Of a stretch of DNA of 20,178 nucleotides, positions 5,995 to 13,387 are shown one piece after another. The stretch is from assembly GCA_005878515.1 (NCBI GenBank), contig VBLZ01000068.1:1-20178 (forward strand), written 5' to 3'. The position numbers and the translations under genes were made by a program. Each line of letters opens with the position of its first letter. The stretch's first letter is position 1. Origin of the DNA: Methanobacteriota archaeon (GTDB taxonomy: Archaea > Thermoplasmatota > Thermoplasmata > RBG-16-68-12). The notes beneath the pieces are model-generated. The model had not been told where the DNA came from. It worked only from the letters and a program-made list of their open reading frames with translations, and did no database searches.

Positions 5995-7260
5995 CTATCG
6001 GGAGACCCTCGCCACGGGGCCGAACTCCTCTGCGAGCGGACCGAGGAGCCGCAGCTCGCGACGGACGAGGGCGATCTCCCGTTCGTTGAAGGCGGTCGGG
6101 TCGAACGGCACCAGGAGGACCGCCTCCCGCATCGCGACGGACTCGTTCAGGTCATGCAGGAGCGCCAGGACGGATCCGAAATCGTTGTGGGAGACGAGGT
6201 ACTCGAGGCCGTCCAGCAGGACGACGCAGTGCTCGCTGACCTCGATGAAGTGTTCCACGGCGAGCGCGACCTTCTCCGGGGGACTCGGCCGGACCGCGTT
6301 CTTCTCCGTCGCCACGCGGCTGAGCCAGAGGATCGGCGTGCGCTCGAGCCCGTACTCCGTCATGACGGCCTTCGGCGCGCGCCGCGTGATGCAGAGTCCC
6401 TGCGTCCCGTGGGTGACGTAGTCCTTGAAGATCTCGAACGCCTGGCTCGCGTCCCGTTCCAGGACCGCGTACGTGTAGCCCCGATCCAATTCGTAGGTCG
6501 GCTTCGTGAGCAGATGGGCCTCGGCCTCCGGCACGATCAACGTCTGAAGGAACGACTTCTCGCGGACCCCGAAGGCGATCAGGCCCACGAGGGCCATCTC
6601 GAGGATGAAGCCGGGAGCCCGCAGGTCGATCTGGAAGTTCGGGAGGAGGATTTCGAAGAGGAGCTCCCCGACGGCGAAGCCGGAGATTCCGAAGATGATG
6701 AGGAACGTGTCCCGCCGGACCTCCTCGCCCGGGTTCGTCCGCCGCATGTGGAGGATGAACCGGTACGGCGCGTACAGGATGAGGGTGGCGACCGCGAGGC
6801 CGTTGATGAAGAGGAAGTACGGCTCGAACGAGATGAGGGGCGGGTTGACTTGCGCAACATGGACCGGGGAGACGAGGATCGTAACGATCGTCACGACCAT
6901 GATGAAGACGTAGAACACGTAGGAGTTCGGGAACTCGTTCGTCATGTAGCGGAAGAAGTCCTTCCGGGACGTGATCCCGGCCGTCGTCGCGACGACGATG
7001 AACGCGCCGATCGTGATGCCGAACATGTAGTCGAACGTCGCTTGGACCCGCTTGGATAGGACGATTCCCGTCTCTTGGCTGAGACCCGGTTCCGTGATGT
7101 AAATGCTGATCAGGACGTTCGAGATGATCGCACAGACGAGGAGGGAGATCGCGAAGAGGAGGACGTGTTTCTGGAACACCCGGCCGGTCTTCTGCCGCGC
7201 GATCGCGACGATGATCAGGGCCGAGAGGAAGAGCGCGCTCGCCGCGCTCAGGTAGGTCAC
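5995..7260 (-). CDS. Seven-helix membrane protein with C-terminal DUF835 domain
   Basis: A 421-residue protein. Seven hydrophobic segments lie at about 4-20, 31-55, 74-97, 109-133, 145-168, 181-206 and 216-236, placing the N-terminus outside and the C-terminus in the cytoplasm. Residues about 262-405 match the DUF835 pattern: AFEIFKDYVTHGTQGLCITR, then YGLERTPILWLS, then CVVLLDGLEYLVSHNDF, then AVLLVPFDPTAFNEREI. DUF835 occurs in archaeal signalling-type proteins, but its biochemical activity is not known to me. The architecture resembles a 7-TM sensor coupled to a cytoplasmic output domain; that role is inferred. The start is GTG 7258-7260; upstream is the inverted repeat that overlaps a TTAAATAG box (7307-7332), suggesting regulated expression. 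It is divergent from the 7464 gene. Confidence 0.85.
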   Translation of the reverse strand: MTYLSAASALFLSALIIVAIARQKTGRVFQKHVLLFAISLLVCAIISNVLISIYITEPGLSQETGIVLSKRVQATFDYMFGITIGAFIVVATTAGITSRKDFFRYMTNEFPNSYVFYVFIMVVTIVTILVSPVHVAQVNPPLISFEPYFLFINGLAVATLILYAPYRFILHMRRTNPGEEVRRDTFLIIFGISGFAVGELLFEILLPNFQIDLRAPGFILEMALVGLIAFGVREKSFLQTLIVPEAEAHLLTKPTYELDRGYTYAVLERDASQAFEIFKDYVTHGTQGLCITRRAPKAVMTEYGLERTPILWLSRVATEKNAVRPSPPEKVALAVEHFIEVSEHCVVLLDGLEYLVSHNDFGSVLALLHDLNESVAMREAVLLVPFDPTAFNEREIALVRRELRLLGPLAEEFGPVARVSR

Positions 7261-7306
7261 GATGGTCGTTCCATCCGTCAGGGACGCTCACCTACTGAGA
7301 ATGAAC

Positions 7307-7328
7307 AATAGCCTCCCTCGAGGCTATT
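7307..7328. promoter_or_regulatory. 9-bp inverted repeat in divergent promoter region (putative operator)
   Basis: The arms AATAGCCTC (7307-7315) and GAGGCTATT (7320-7328) are perfectly complementary around a 4-nt spacer. The right arm overlaps the minus-strand TATA-like TTAAATAG at 7325-7332 that would serve the DUF835 gene. This placement fits a repressor site or a hairpin near the transcript start. Confidence 0.6.
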
Positions 7329-7332
7329 TAAG
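7325..7332 (-). promoter_or_regulatory. TATA-like box for 7-TM DUF835 gene
   Basis: The minus strand reads TTAAATAG. The predicted transcript start is near 7302, leaving a leader of about 40 nt before GTG 7260. Confidence 0.5.
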
Positions 7333-7427
7333 CGGTCCCCGCCCGTTATCTGACGCGATTCCAGGAGCGCCGGCCTCGGCGGTGTTCCCAGCAATAATAA
7401 TCGTATCGGAGAATCAACGGCCGCCCC

Positions 7428-7437
7428 TTCATATGGG
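7428..7437 (+). promoter_or_regulatory. Weak TATA-like box for the 7464 gene
   Basis: TTCATATGGG is centred about 31 nt before TTG 7464. An alternative AT-rich stretch (AATAATAATC, 7393-7402) lies further upstream. Confidence 0.3.
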
Positions 7438-7463
7438 CTGGCGGGGACATCTCCTCCGGTCTC

Positions 7464-8774
7464 TTGCCAGTCCAAGCCTACAATCCCCTTGGGATCAACC
7501 CCGAGGACCTGGATCTCCTCTCGCGGACCGTGCTCCGCCTCGGCGGCTACGCCGAAGGCCTGTTCGACTACCACGACTTCGGATTCGACAAGAACTACCT
7601 GAAGGACCATATCTCGAGCGTCCACGCGACGCTGAAGCGCCTCAAGGAGAACGCGCCGCCCGAAGGCATCCCGCTCCGGCCGCCCAACATCCCGGCCGGC
7701 GCGTTCTGGGAAGACCAGGGCGAGGTGTGGAACTACCTCCAGACGCTGCGCTTCGCCGCCGGCGCGACGATGATGACGGAGCAATACATCCCCCACATGA
7801 CGCCGGAGAACCTGCAGCGCGCGATGACGGCGAAGATCTTCCGGGAGTGCGTCATCGGCATCCTGGACGACCTGATCGACAAGGGCAACTACTCGTACCT
7901 GGAGGCGAAGGACCTCCACCACATGGTCCTCAGCTCGATGCTCGACCCGGACTTCGATTCGACGAGCTTCACGAAGCGACTCGTGACGATGCTGCGCCAG
8001 GAGCAGATCCCGCTCTTCGACTTGATCAACAACATCGTCCGCGGCTTCAACGTCCTGTGGAACAACTCGCCGCACGGTCACGACTACTTCTACCAGATGG
8101 AGATCATGGACGAGCGGGTGGCCCTCGGCCAGGCCCTCTCGATGTTCGAGAAGGAGCCGAACTTCTCGATCGCCCGGATGGAGAAGATTACGGAGGCGTT
8201 CTACGCGCCGGACGAGACGATGCACTGGTGGGAAAAGCTCGGCGGTCACGTTTCGGCGGCGAGCCGGCACAACCTGATCGACATGGCCTTCACGGACCAA
8301 CCGTACGACATTCGGCGGATGAAGAACTTCATGGCCGGCTGGTTCTACTACGACGCCGCCGTCATCCTGATGGACCACGTCGTCAGCATCCACCACGACC
8401 TTCGGAACGGGATCGCGAACCTCTCCCTGATCGCGATGCGGGAGAAGGAGCTCCGCGACCTGACGTCCTTGCGGAACTACAACCCGCACCTCACGATCGA
8501 GGACTACGACGGGCACCTGCGCCGCATCGCCGACCTCACGTCGAAAGCGATCCGCCTGGCGACGACGGACGTCCACGATGAGACGCTCGTCTACCCGTTC
8601 ATGACGATCATGATGCCCGTCGTGATGATGGCCGACTGGATCGGCAACCGCGACGACATGATCCACACGTTCCTCGAAGCGATCGCACCGACGATCAAGC
8701 ACGTCGCCAGCAACGGGACCGTGCCCACGCGCGCGATCATCGAAGTCGCCGGCGAAGCGGCCCGCGGTCAGTGA
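7464..8774 (+). CDS. Uncharacterised helical protein with DDxxD-like motif, upstream of prenyl synthase
   Basis: A 436-residue soluble, predominantly helical protein with clean coding character; I do not recognise its family. It contains ILDDLIDKG (133-141), which has the DDxxD spacing of class I isoprenoid synthases. A later segment, HHDLRNGIANLSLIAM (310-325), is polar and possibly metal- or phosphate-binding but does not match the NSE motif exactly. It is rich in Met, His and Trp near 205-300 (HGHDYFYQ, ETMHWWEKLGGH). No signal peptide; HTFLEAIAPTIKHV near the end looks amphipathic. The start is taken as TTG 7464 because no ATG or GTG is available upstream in frame near the promoter and the next Met is past residue 100. 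Its neighbour is a prenyl-diphosphate synthase with its own promoter. A link to isoprenoid chemistry is a guess. Confidence 0.8.
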   Translation: MPVQAYNPLGINPEDLDLLSRTVLRLGGYAEGLFDYHDFGFDKNYLKDHISSVHATLKRLKENAPPEGIPLRPPNIPAGAFWEDQGEVWNYLQTLRFAAGATMMTEQYIPHMTPENLQRAMTAKIFRECVIGILDDLIDKGNYSYLEAKDLHHMVLSSMLDPDFDSTSFTKRLVTMLRQEQIPLFDLINNIVRGFNVLWNNSPHGHDYFYQMEIMDERVALGQALSMFEKEPNFSIARMEKITEAFYAPDETMHWWEKLGGHVSAASRHNLIDMAFTDQPYDIRRMKNFMAGWFYYDAAVILMDHVVSIHHDLRNGIANLSLIAMREKELRDLTSLRNYNPHLTIEDYDGHLRRIADLTSKAIRLATTDVHDETLVYPFMTIMMPVVMMADWIGNRDDMIHTFLEAIAPTIKHVASNGTVPTRAIIEVAGEAARGQ

Positions 8775-8854
8775 ACGAGTCGATCGTTGCAACCCCGCTC
8801 AGTCGGATTTGCCTGGAGTGCCGTCCGCCAACCCACATCGCACCCCGGAAACGG

Positions 8855-8862
8855 TTATATAA
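8855..8862 (+). promoter_or_regulatory. Strong TATA box for the ether-lipid operon
   Basis: TTATATAA is the clearest TATA box in the window. Its predicted transcript start near 8884 supports TTG 8892 as the first codon of the prenyl synthase. Confidence 0.7.
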
Positions 8863-8891
8863 GTCGGGGGAATAGCACGAATTGGGAGAGC

Positions 8892-9866
8892 TTGACGACC
8901 CCATCCCTGGATTTTGGCGTGGCCCCGGAGATGGCCCTCGTCGAGGCGAAGATCCGCCAAAGCATCGTTTCCGAAGAACCCCTCCTCCATGATATCGCCC
9001 GATACGTCATCGAGGCGGGCGGCAAGCGCATCCGGCCGATGGTCACCCTCCTCGCCTTCCGGGCCCTCGGCGGCACGGACGCCGCGCAGGCGATCGACCT
9101 CGCCGCGGCCCTGGAGCTGATCCACTCCGCGACCCTGATCCACGACGACATCAACGACGGCGGCGAGATGCGCCGCGGGCGCCTGACGGCGTACAAGAAG
9201 TTCGGATTGCAGAACGCCCTCATCACGGGCGACTTCCTATTCGTGAAGGCCTTCGGGATTGGCGGCAAGTTCGATGCGGAGATCGTCGAGCTGACCGCCG
9301 ATGCATGCGCCGCCCTCGCGGAAGGCGAGATCCGCCAGAAGCGGCATGCCTTCGACACCGCCGTGACGCACGAAGAGTACCTCGACATCATCACGCGGAA
9401 GACGGCCTTGCCGATCATGGCGGGCGCGAAGATCATCGGGCTCATTGCCGGCGCACGCCTCGAGGACATCGATGCCGTCGGCGAGTACGGCCTGAATCTC
9501 GGGATCGCCTTCCAGATCGTGGATGACATCCTCGACGTCGTCGGGGAGGGCGCCCGCCTCGGGAAGCGCACCGGCACCGACCTCCGGGAGGGGAACGTAA
9601 CCCTCGTCGCGATCCACGCCCTGAACGACGGCAGCTCGATCGACGTCGGCTCGCTCGCGCGCCTGATCGCGAAGCGCCGGAAGCGGGAGGAGGACGTCCG
9701 ACGCGGCCTCGCACTCCTGCGGGATTCCGGCGCGATCGAGAAGGCCCGCGCGGAGGCGTTCGCCTTCGGACAGCTCGCGAAGAAGGCGCTGGACCCGATT
9801 CGGGAGAGCGACGCGAAAGCGAACATGGTCCAACTGGTCGACTACGTCCTCTCCCGCGACCGGTGA
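8892..9866 (+). CDS. idsA: Geranylgeranyl/polyprenyl diphosphate synthase (trans-prenyltransferase)
   Basis: Condenses isopentenyl diphosphate with allylic diphosphates to give the C20 or longer chains used for archaeal ether lipids; cytoplasmic. The product has 324 residues. Visible are GGKRIRP, the first aspartate-rich motif HDDINDGGEMRRG, GDFLFVKAF, KTALPIMAGAKIIG, and the second aspartate-rich motif FQIVDDILDVVG followed by GKRTGTDLREGNVT. Small residues (Ala/Thr) sit four to five positions before the first DDxxD, which does not favour short FPP products. The upstream frame is open to 8787 but crosses the TATA box. TTG 8892 fits the promoter; ATG 8931 is the alternative. It forms an operon with the reductase 12 bp downstream. 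Confidence 0.93.
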   Translation: MTTPSLDFGVAPEMALVEAKIRQSIVSEEPLLHDIARYVIEAGGKRIRPMVTLLAFRALGGTDAAQAIDLAAALELIHSATLIHDDINDGGEMRRGRLTAYKKFGLQNALITGDFLFVKAFGIGGKFDAEIVELTADACAALAEGEIRQKRHAFDTAVTHEEYLDIITRKTALPIMAGAKIIGLIAGARLEDIDAVGEYGLNLGIAFQIVDDILDVVGEGARLGKRTGTDLREGNVTLVAIHALNDGSSIDVGSLARLIAKRRKREEDVRRGLALLRDSGAIEKARAEAFAFGQLAKKALDPIRESDAKANMVQLVDYVLSRDR

Positions 9867-9878
9867 GGGGGCAGCGCG

Positions 9879-10976
9879 ATGCCCTCGCCTTACGGCGTCA
9901 TCGTCGTCGGCTCGGGACCCGCGGGAGCCACGGCGGCCCGGTACGGGGCCCGACGGGGCCTGAAGGTCCTGCTGGTCGACAAGCGCAAGGAGATCGGCGT
10001 GCCGGTCCAGTGCGGCGAATACGTCGCCCACAACGAGGAAGTCCACGCGATCTTCCCGACCGTGACCGAGCTCGAGGACCTCATGGAGGTCCCGTACCGC
10101 GTGCGCGAGATCGACACCCCGGTCATCCGGATCTGGTCGCCGAACGGCCGGCGGTACGACATCCCGTTCAAAGGCTTCACGGTCCGACGCGACCGGATGG
10201 ACCAGGGGATCGCGGCGCAGGCCGTGGCCGAAGGTGCGGAGCTGATGACCGAGACGACCGTCCTCCGCGTCCACGGCGAGGACGTCGAAACGAACCACGG
10301 AACGTTCCACGGCAAGGTGATCATCGGATCCGATGGCCCGCGATCGACCGTCGCGAAGTCGGTCGGCCTGGAGTGGCCCGTGTCGGCACCTGCCATGAGT
10401 GCGACTGCGGACGGCGAGTTCAGCGACGCGACGGACATGTTCTTCGGCAACCTTGCGCCCGGCGGATACGCATGGATCATCCCGAAGGCCGGATGCGCGA
10501 ATGTCGGCCTGGGCACCTGGGAGCGATTCCGCGGGAATCTGCGCGAGCTGTTCGACAAGTTCATCGCGGCTCGCCGCCTCGAGCCCGGCAAAGCGACCGG
10601 AGGTTTCGTCCCGGTCCTAGGGCCGCCGCCAAGGACGGTGAAGGACAACGTCATGCTGGTCGGCGACGCCGCCGGCATGGTCATGGCGACGAATGGCGGG
10701 GGGAACAATGTCGCGATGATCGCGGGCCGTTACGCGGGCTTGACCGCGGCGGATCATCTCCTCGACGGCACGCCGCTCGACGAGTACGAGGCGCGATGGC
10801 GGACGGCCGTCGGCGGGCCCTTGGCCGAAGGCGTGCGCATCAAGCGCTTCGCGGACCGATTCTTCGGGTCCGACCGGTTGCTGGATGCCGCGATGGTCCT
10901 CCTGGGCCGACATCGGATGGCGCGCGCGATCCGATGCCAACGACTCTTCCTTCCAGGCAGCGCGAAGGTCTTATAG
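9879..10976 (+). CDS. Geranylgeranyl reductase family flavoprotein (digeranylgeranylglycerophospholipid reductase-like)
   Basis: FAD-dependent enzyme expected to saturate geranylgeranyl chains of archaeal lipids. The product has 365 residues. Visible are the Rossmann FAD site VVGSGPAGATAA (10-21), the family motif VPVQCGE (41-47), the YAWIIPKAGCANVGLG segment that aligns with YxWxFPK, and the second FAD motif VGDAAGMVMATNGGG. ATG 9879 is preceded by GGTGAGGGG at 9862-9870, a strong Shine-Dalgarno that overlaps the stop of the prenyl synthase, showing translational coupling. It is somewhat shorter than typical members, with a truncated C-terminal helical part. The operon context with the prenyl synthase supports a role in membrane-lipid saturation. 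Confidence 0.9.
   Translation: MPSPYGVIVVGSGPAGATAARYGARRGLKVLLVDKRKEIGVPVQCGEYVAHNEEVHAIFPTVTELEDLMEVPYRVREIDTPVIRIWSPNGRRYDIPFKGFTVRRDRMDQGIAAQAVAEGAELMTETTVLRVHGEDVETNHGTFHGKVIIGSDGPRSTVAKSVGLEWPVSAPAMSATADGEFSDATDMFFGNLAPGGYAWIIPKAGCANVGLGTWERFRGNLRELFDKFIAARRLEPGKATGGFVPVLGPPPRTVKDNVMLVGDAAGMVMATNGGGNNVAMIAGRYAGLTAADHLLDGTPLDEYEARWRTAVGGPLAEGVRIKRFADRFFGSDRLLDAAMVLLGRHRMARAIRCQRLFLPGSAKVL
10969..10976 (+). promoter_or_regulatory. TATA-like box overlapping the reductase stop, for beta-CASP gene
   Basis: TCTTATAG includes the TAG stop of the reductase gene. It is centred about 31 nt before ATG 11004, consistent with a short-leader transcript for the nuclease. Confidence 0.55.
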
Positions 10977-11003
10977 CGCCCCGGTCCATCGACGGCGGAA
11001 GCG

Positions 11004-12227
11004 ATGGACTTCCAGTTTCTCGGCGGCGCCTCGGAGGTCGGCCGCCTCGGTATGATCCTGAAGAAGGGACCGACTTCCCTCCTGTTCGATTACGGACTGC
11101 TGCCTCGCGACCCGCCGCAGTACCCGATGCCCGCGCCTCCCGTGGACGGGATGTTCATCAGCCATGCCCATCTCGACCACACGGGGATGATCCCGTGGGT
11201 CACCCGACGCCAGGATGTGGACGTCGTCCTGACGCCTCCGACCGCGGATGTCGCGGATCTTCTCTTGGCGGATTCCCTGAAGATCGCGGACGCCGAGGGC
11301 TTCGACGCGCCGTTCGATGACAGCGACCTCCGGACCGCGCGGCGCCGATACCGGACGATCGATTTCGGGGACAACGTGGACATCGGCGACCTCGAGATTA
11401 CCGCCCATCCCGCGGGCCACATCCCCGGCGCGACGATGTACGAGGTGAACGGGACCGAGACGACCTTGTTCACCGGGGACCTGCACACGCTCACCACGGA
11501 CCTCGTATTGGGCGCCCGTCCCGTCCATTGCGACACGCTGTTCATCGAATCGACGTACGCGGGGCGGCAGCATCCGGAGCGGCTCAAGTCGGAGCACGCG
11601 TTCCTGCGGAAGATCGAGCAGGTCGTCAACCGCGGCGGCCTCGCCCTCGTCCCCTCGTTCGCGGTCGGCCGGACGCAGGACGTCCTCCTGACGCTCGCGA
11701 AAGCCCGGCACGAGGTGTGGCTGGACGGCATGGGGAAGAAAGTGAACTCGATCTACGTCGAGAACCCGGAGTATGTCCGCTCCGTGAAGGCGCTGCGAAA
11801 AGCGATGAACCGGACCCATGTCGTGCGAAACCATCGGGAGGGCGAACTGGCCTTGCGCGGCGAGGTGATCGTGACGACGAGCGGGATGCTCGATGGTGGA
11901 CCTGTGCTGCGGTACCTCGAGGTGATCCGGGAGGATCCGCGGAGCGCGGTCCTCCTGACAGGCTACCAAGTCGAAGGGACGAACGGTCGGCGGCTTGTCG
12001 AGGAAGGTGTGATCGACCTGTACGGCGTCACGGTCGACATCAAGTGCGAGTGGCAGAAGTTCGACTTCAGCGCGCACGCCGGCCACGATGACCTGATTCG
12101 TTTCATCGAAGGATGCGATCCGCAACGGGTAGTCCTGATGCATGGAGAAAATCGACAAATCCTCGCCGATGCCCTCGAGGGCCGCGAGGTGCTGCTGCCC
12201 CAGGAAGGGCAGTGGCATTCGTTCTGA
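11004..12227 (+). CDS. Beta-CASP metallo-beta-lactamase ribonuclease (CPSF-like, no KH domains)
   Basis: Zinc-dependent RNA-processing or decay nuclease of 407 residues. Metallo-beta-lactamase motifs are HAHLDHTG (54-61), GHIPG (H139) and FTGDLH (D159). Beta-CASP motifs A to C are IESTYAG (E182), DFSAHAG (H358) and LMHGE (H380). The segment PSFAVGRTQD is typical of the beta-CASP insertion. There are no N-terminal KH domains, so it resembles the short archaeal aCPSF2-like group rather than aCPSF1 or RNase J; exact subgroup is not certain. No signal peptide, cytoplasmic. The start is ATG 11004 next to a TATA box inside the previous gene, so it probably has its own promoter as well as readthrough from the lipid operon. 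Confidence 0.93.
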   Translation: MDFQFLGGASEVGRLGMILKKGPTSLLFDYGLLPRDPPQYPMPAPPVDGMFISHAHLDHTGMIPWVTRRQDVDVVLTPPTADVADLLLADSLKIADAEGFDAPFDDSDLRTARRRYRTIDFGDNVDIGDLEITAHPAGHIPGATMYEVNGTETTLFTGDLHTLTTDLVLGARPVHCDTLFIESTYAGRQHPERLKSEHAFLRKIEQVVNRGGLALVPSFAVGRTQDVLLTLAKARHEVWLDGMGKKVNSIYVENPEYVRSVKALRKAMNRTHVVRNHREGELALRGEVIVTTSGMLDGGPVLRYLEVIREDPRSAVLLTGYQVEGTNGRRLVEEGVIDLYGVTVDIKCEWQKFDFSAHAGHDDLIRFIEGCDPQRVVLMHGENRQILADALEGREVLLPQEGQWHSF

Positions 12228-12485
12228 TCTTGCTACCGTACGGGTGACACTAGGAGTACCGTCGGTCATTGTACTAGTTTCGGGTCTCACGAGAGTCGTA
12301 CTTTCAGTGGCTAAGATTCGGCTGGTCCGCGGTCGACCGGATTCGAACCGCCTGTAGGGTGGACTAGCCGTGGCGAAAGAGGAGGTGGCCGCAATCGATT
12401 GCCGACCTGATCTTCGGCATCATCCCTCGGGCAAGCTTCTAATGCGTCTCCGGCATTCCACAGAAGCGGGGAGCCTTGACATGTC
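12228..12485. other. Non-coding gap with tRNA T-arm-like fragment
   Basis: No convincing gene is seen in these 258 bp. On the minus strand, 12339-12349 reads GGTTCGAATCC, the canonical T-loop sequence of a tRNA, followed by a GC-rich segment and ACCA ending at 12323. A full tRNA does not fold: the T stem has a mismatch, the acceptor stem pairs only partly (12403-12409 with 12329-12335), and no D arm is visible. It may be a decayed tRNA or an attachment-site remnant at the edge of the accessory stretch that follows. Confidence 0.35.
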
Positions 12486-13160
12486 ATGAAGACCTCACAC
12501 CTGATCCGCGCGAGCGGAGTGGCCCTGATGATTGGCGGCATCCTTGGAGTCGTCGGCCTCGTCATTCATCCTTTAAGTGAGACGGCCTCGGACGTCGCCA
12601 GCAGCCGCTGGGTGCCAGCACATCTTCTTGCATTCGTGTCAGCGATACCGCTCATCTTTGGCTTGATTGGGTTGTACGCCCGCCAAGCCGAGGAAACAGG
12701 CCGCTTAGGACTGCTTGGATTTGCCCTGACTCTCATCGGTGCGATTTCAGATGGCATGGAGCTACTGTGGATTGAGGTCATCATCTTTCCTTTTCTCGTC
12801 GCGAATGATCCCGCATTGTACGACTCCCTGAGATCGTCATCCGCCTATTTGGTCGCACTTGCGCTGAGCTTCCTCCTTTTCTTCGGCGGTTGGATCACAT
12901 TTGGAGCCGCGATGGTCCGTGCCGCGGTTCTTCCACGCTGGACAGTCTGGCTTGTTGTCATGGCAGTAATCCCCGCAATTTTTATCCTGGGTCTCGCGGT
13001 CCTCGTTCTCTCGGGCGTCGCGACTGCGTCTGGCCTTTCAGGTTCCGGGTCGCCGACGATTCTCATTTTCAATATCGTCGGCATCGTGTTGAGTCTGAGC
13101 TTTGTTGGATGGGGTTACGCTCTATGGTCAGAGAAACGACAAACTACAGCGCAATCCTAA
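12486..13160 (+). CDS. Hypothetical six-helix membrane protein
   Basis: A 224-residue protein with about six hydrophobic segments, near residues 9-27, 44-64, 72-102, 119-143, 150-175 and 191-213. I do not recognise a family; general character is of small DUF-type integral membrane proteins with no catalytic motif. The codon use looks less GC-rich than in flanking core genes. A possible Shine-Dalgarno (GGGGAG, 12468-12473) lies 12 nt upstream. An out-of-frame ATG at 12481 makes the string ATGTCATGA, a two-codon reading frame overlapping the true start. No promoter as clear as elsewhere is visible; CTTCTAAT at 12436-12443 is a weak TATA candidate. Confidence 0.7.
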   Translation: MKTSHLIRASGVALMIGGILGVVGLVIHPLSETASDVASSRWVPAHLLAFVSAIPLIFGLIGLYARQAEETGRLGLLGFALTLIGAISDGMELLWIEVIIFPFLVANDPALYDSLRSSSAYLVALALSFLLFFGGWITFGAAMVRAAVLPRWTVWLVVMAVIPAIFILGLAVLVLSGVATASGLSGSGSPTILIFNIVGIVLSLSFVGWGYALWSEKRQTTAQS

Positions 13161-13318
13161 TCCTCAATGCAGGTCATGTTCAACTCAAGGGATGCTCCGC
13201 GACATGCATCCCACCAGGCATCCTCTCATGGTGCGAAGTGGTGTGCGGGTCATTCCAGGTTTTGGCCCGCTGACCTCGCGGCGAGGACAATCGGCGAACC
13301 GGGAGTCATCGGCGCTCG

Positions 13319-13340
13319 GCTTGAGCCGGACGGCTCAAGC
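13319..13340. repeat. 22-bp near-perfect palindrome between two membrane-protein genes
   Basis: The arms GCTTGAGCCG (13319-13328) and CGGCTCAAGC (13331-13340) are perfect complements separated by GA. It lies about 48 nt before ATG 13388. It could be an operator, an upstream activator site or a strong RNA hairpin in the 3' region of the preceding gene. Confidence 0.6.
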
Positions 13341-13387
13341 GAGGCGAGCCATCTTGACTCCCCTCGCGCTTTGCTCTATCTGTGGGA

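Noticed and set aside
7278..8792. Long minus-strand open frame (504 codons) opposite the 7464 gene
   Set aside because: The translation is low-complexity Arg/Asp/Val/His-rich, typical of antisense frames in GC-rich genes; the plus strand gives a normal protein composition.
10971..12290. Minus-strand open frame (439 codons) opposite the beta-CASP gene
   Set aside because: The plus strand carries every metallo-beta-lactamase and beta-CASP motif; the opposite frame shows none.
12323..12409. Functional tRNA gene
   Set aside because: The T stem has a mismatch, the acceptor stem is only partly paired, and no D arm or plausible anticodon arm is visible.
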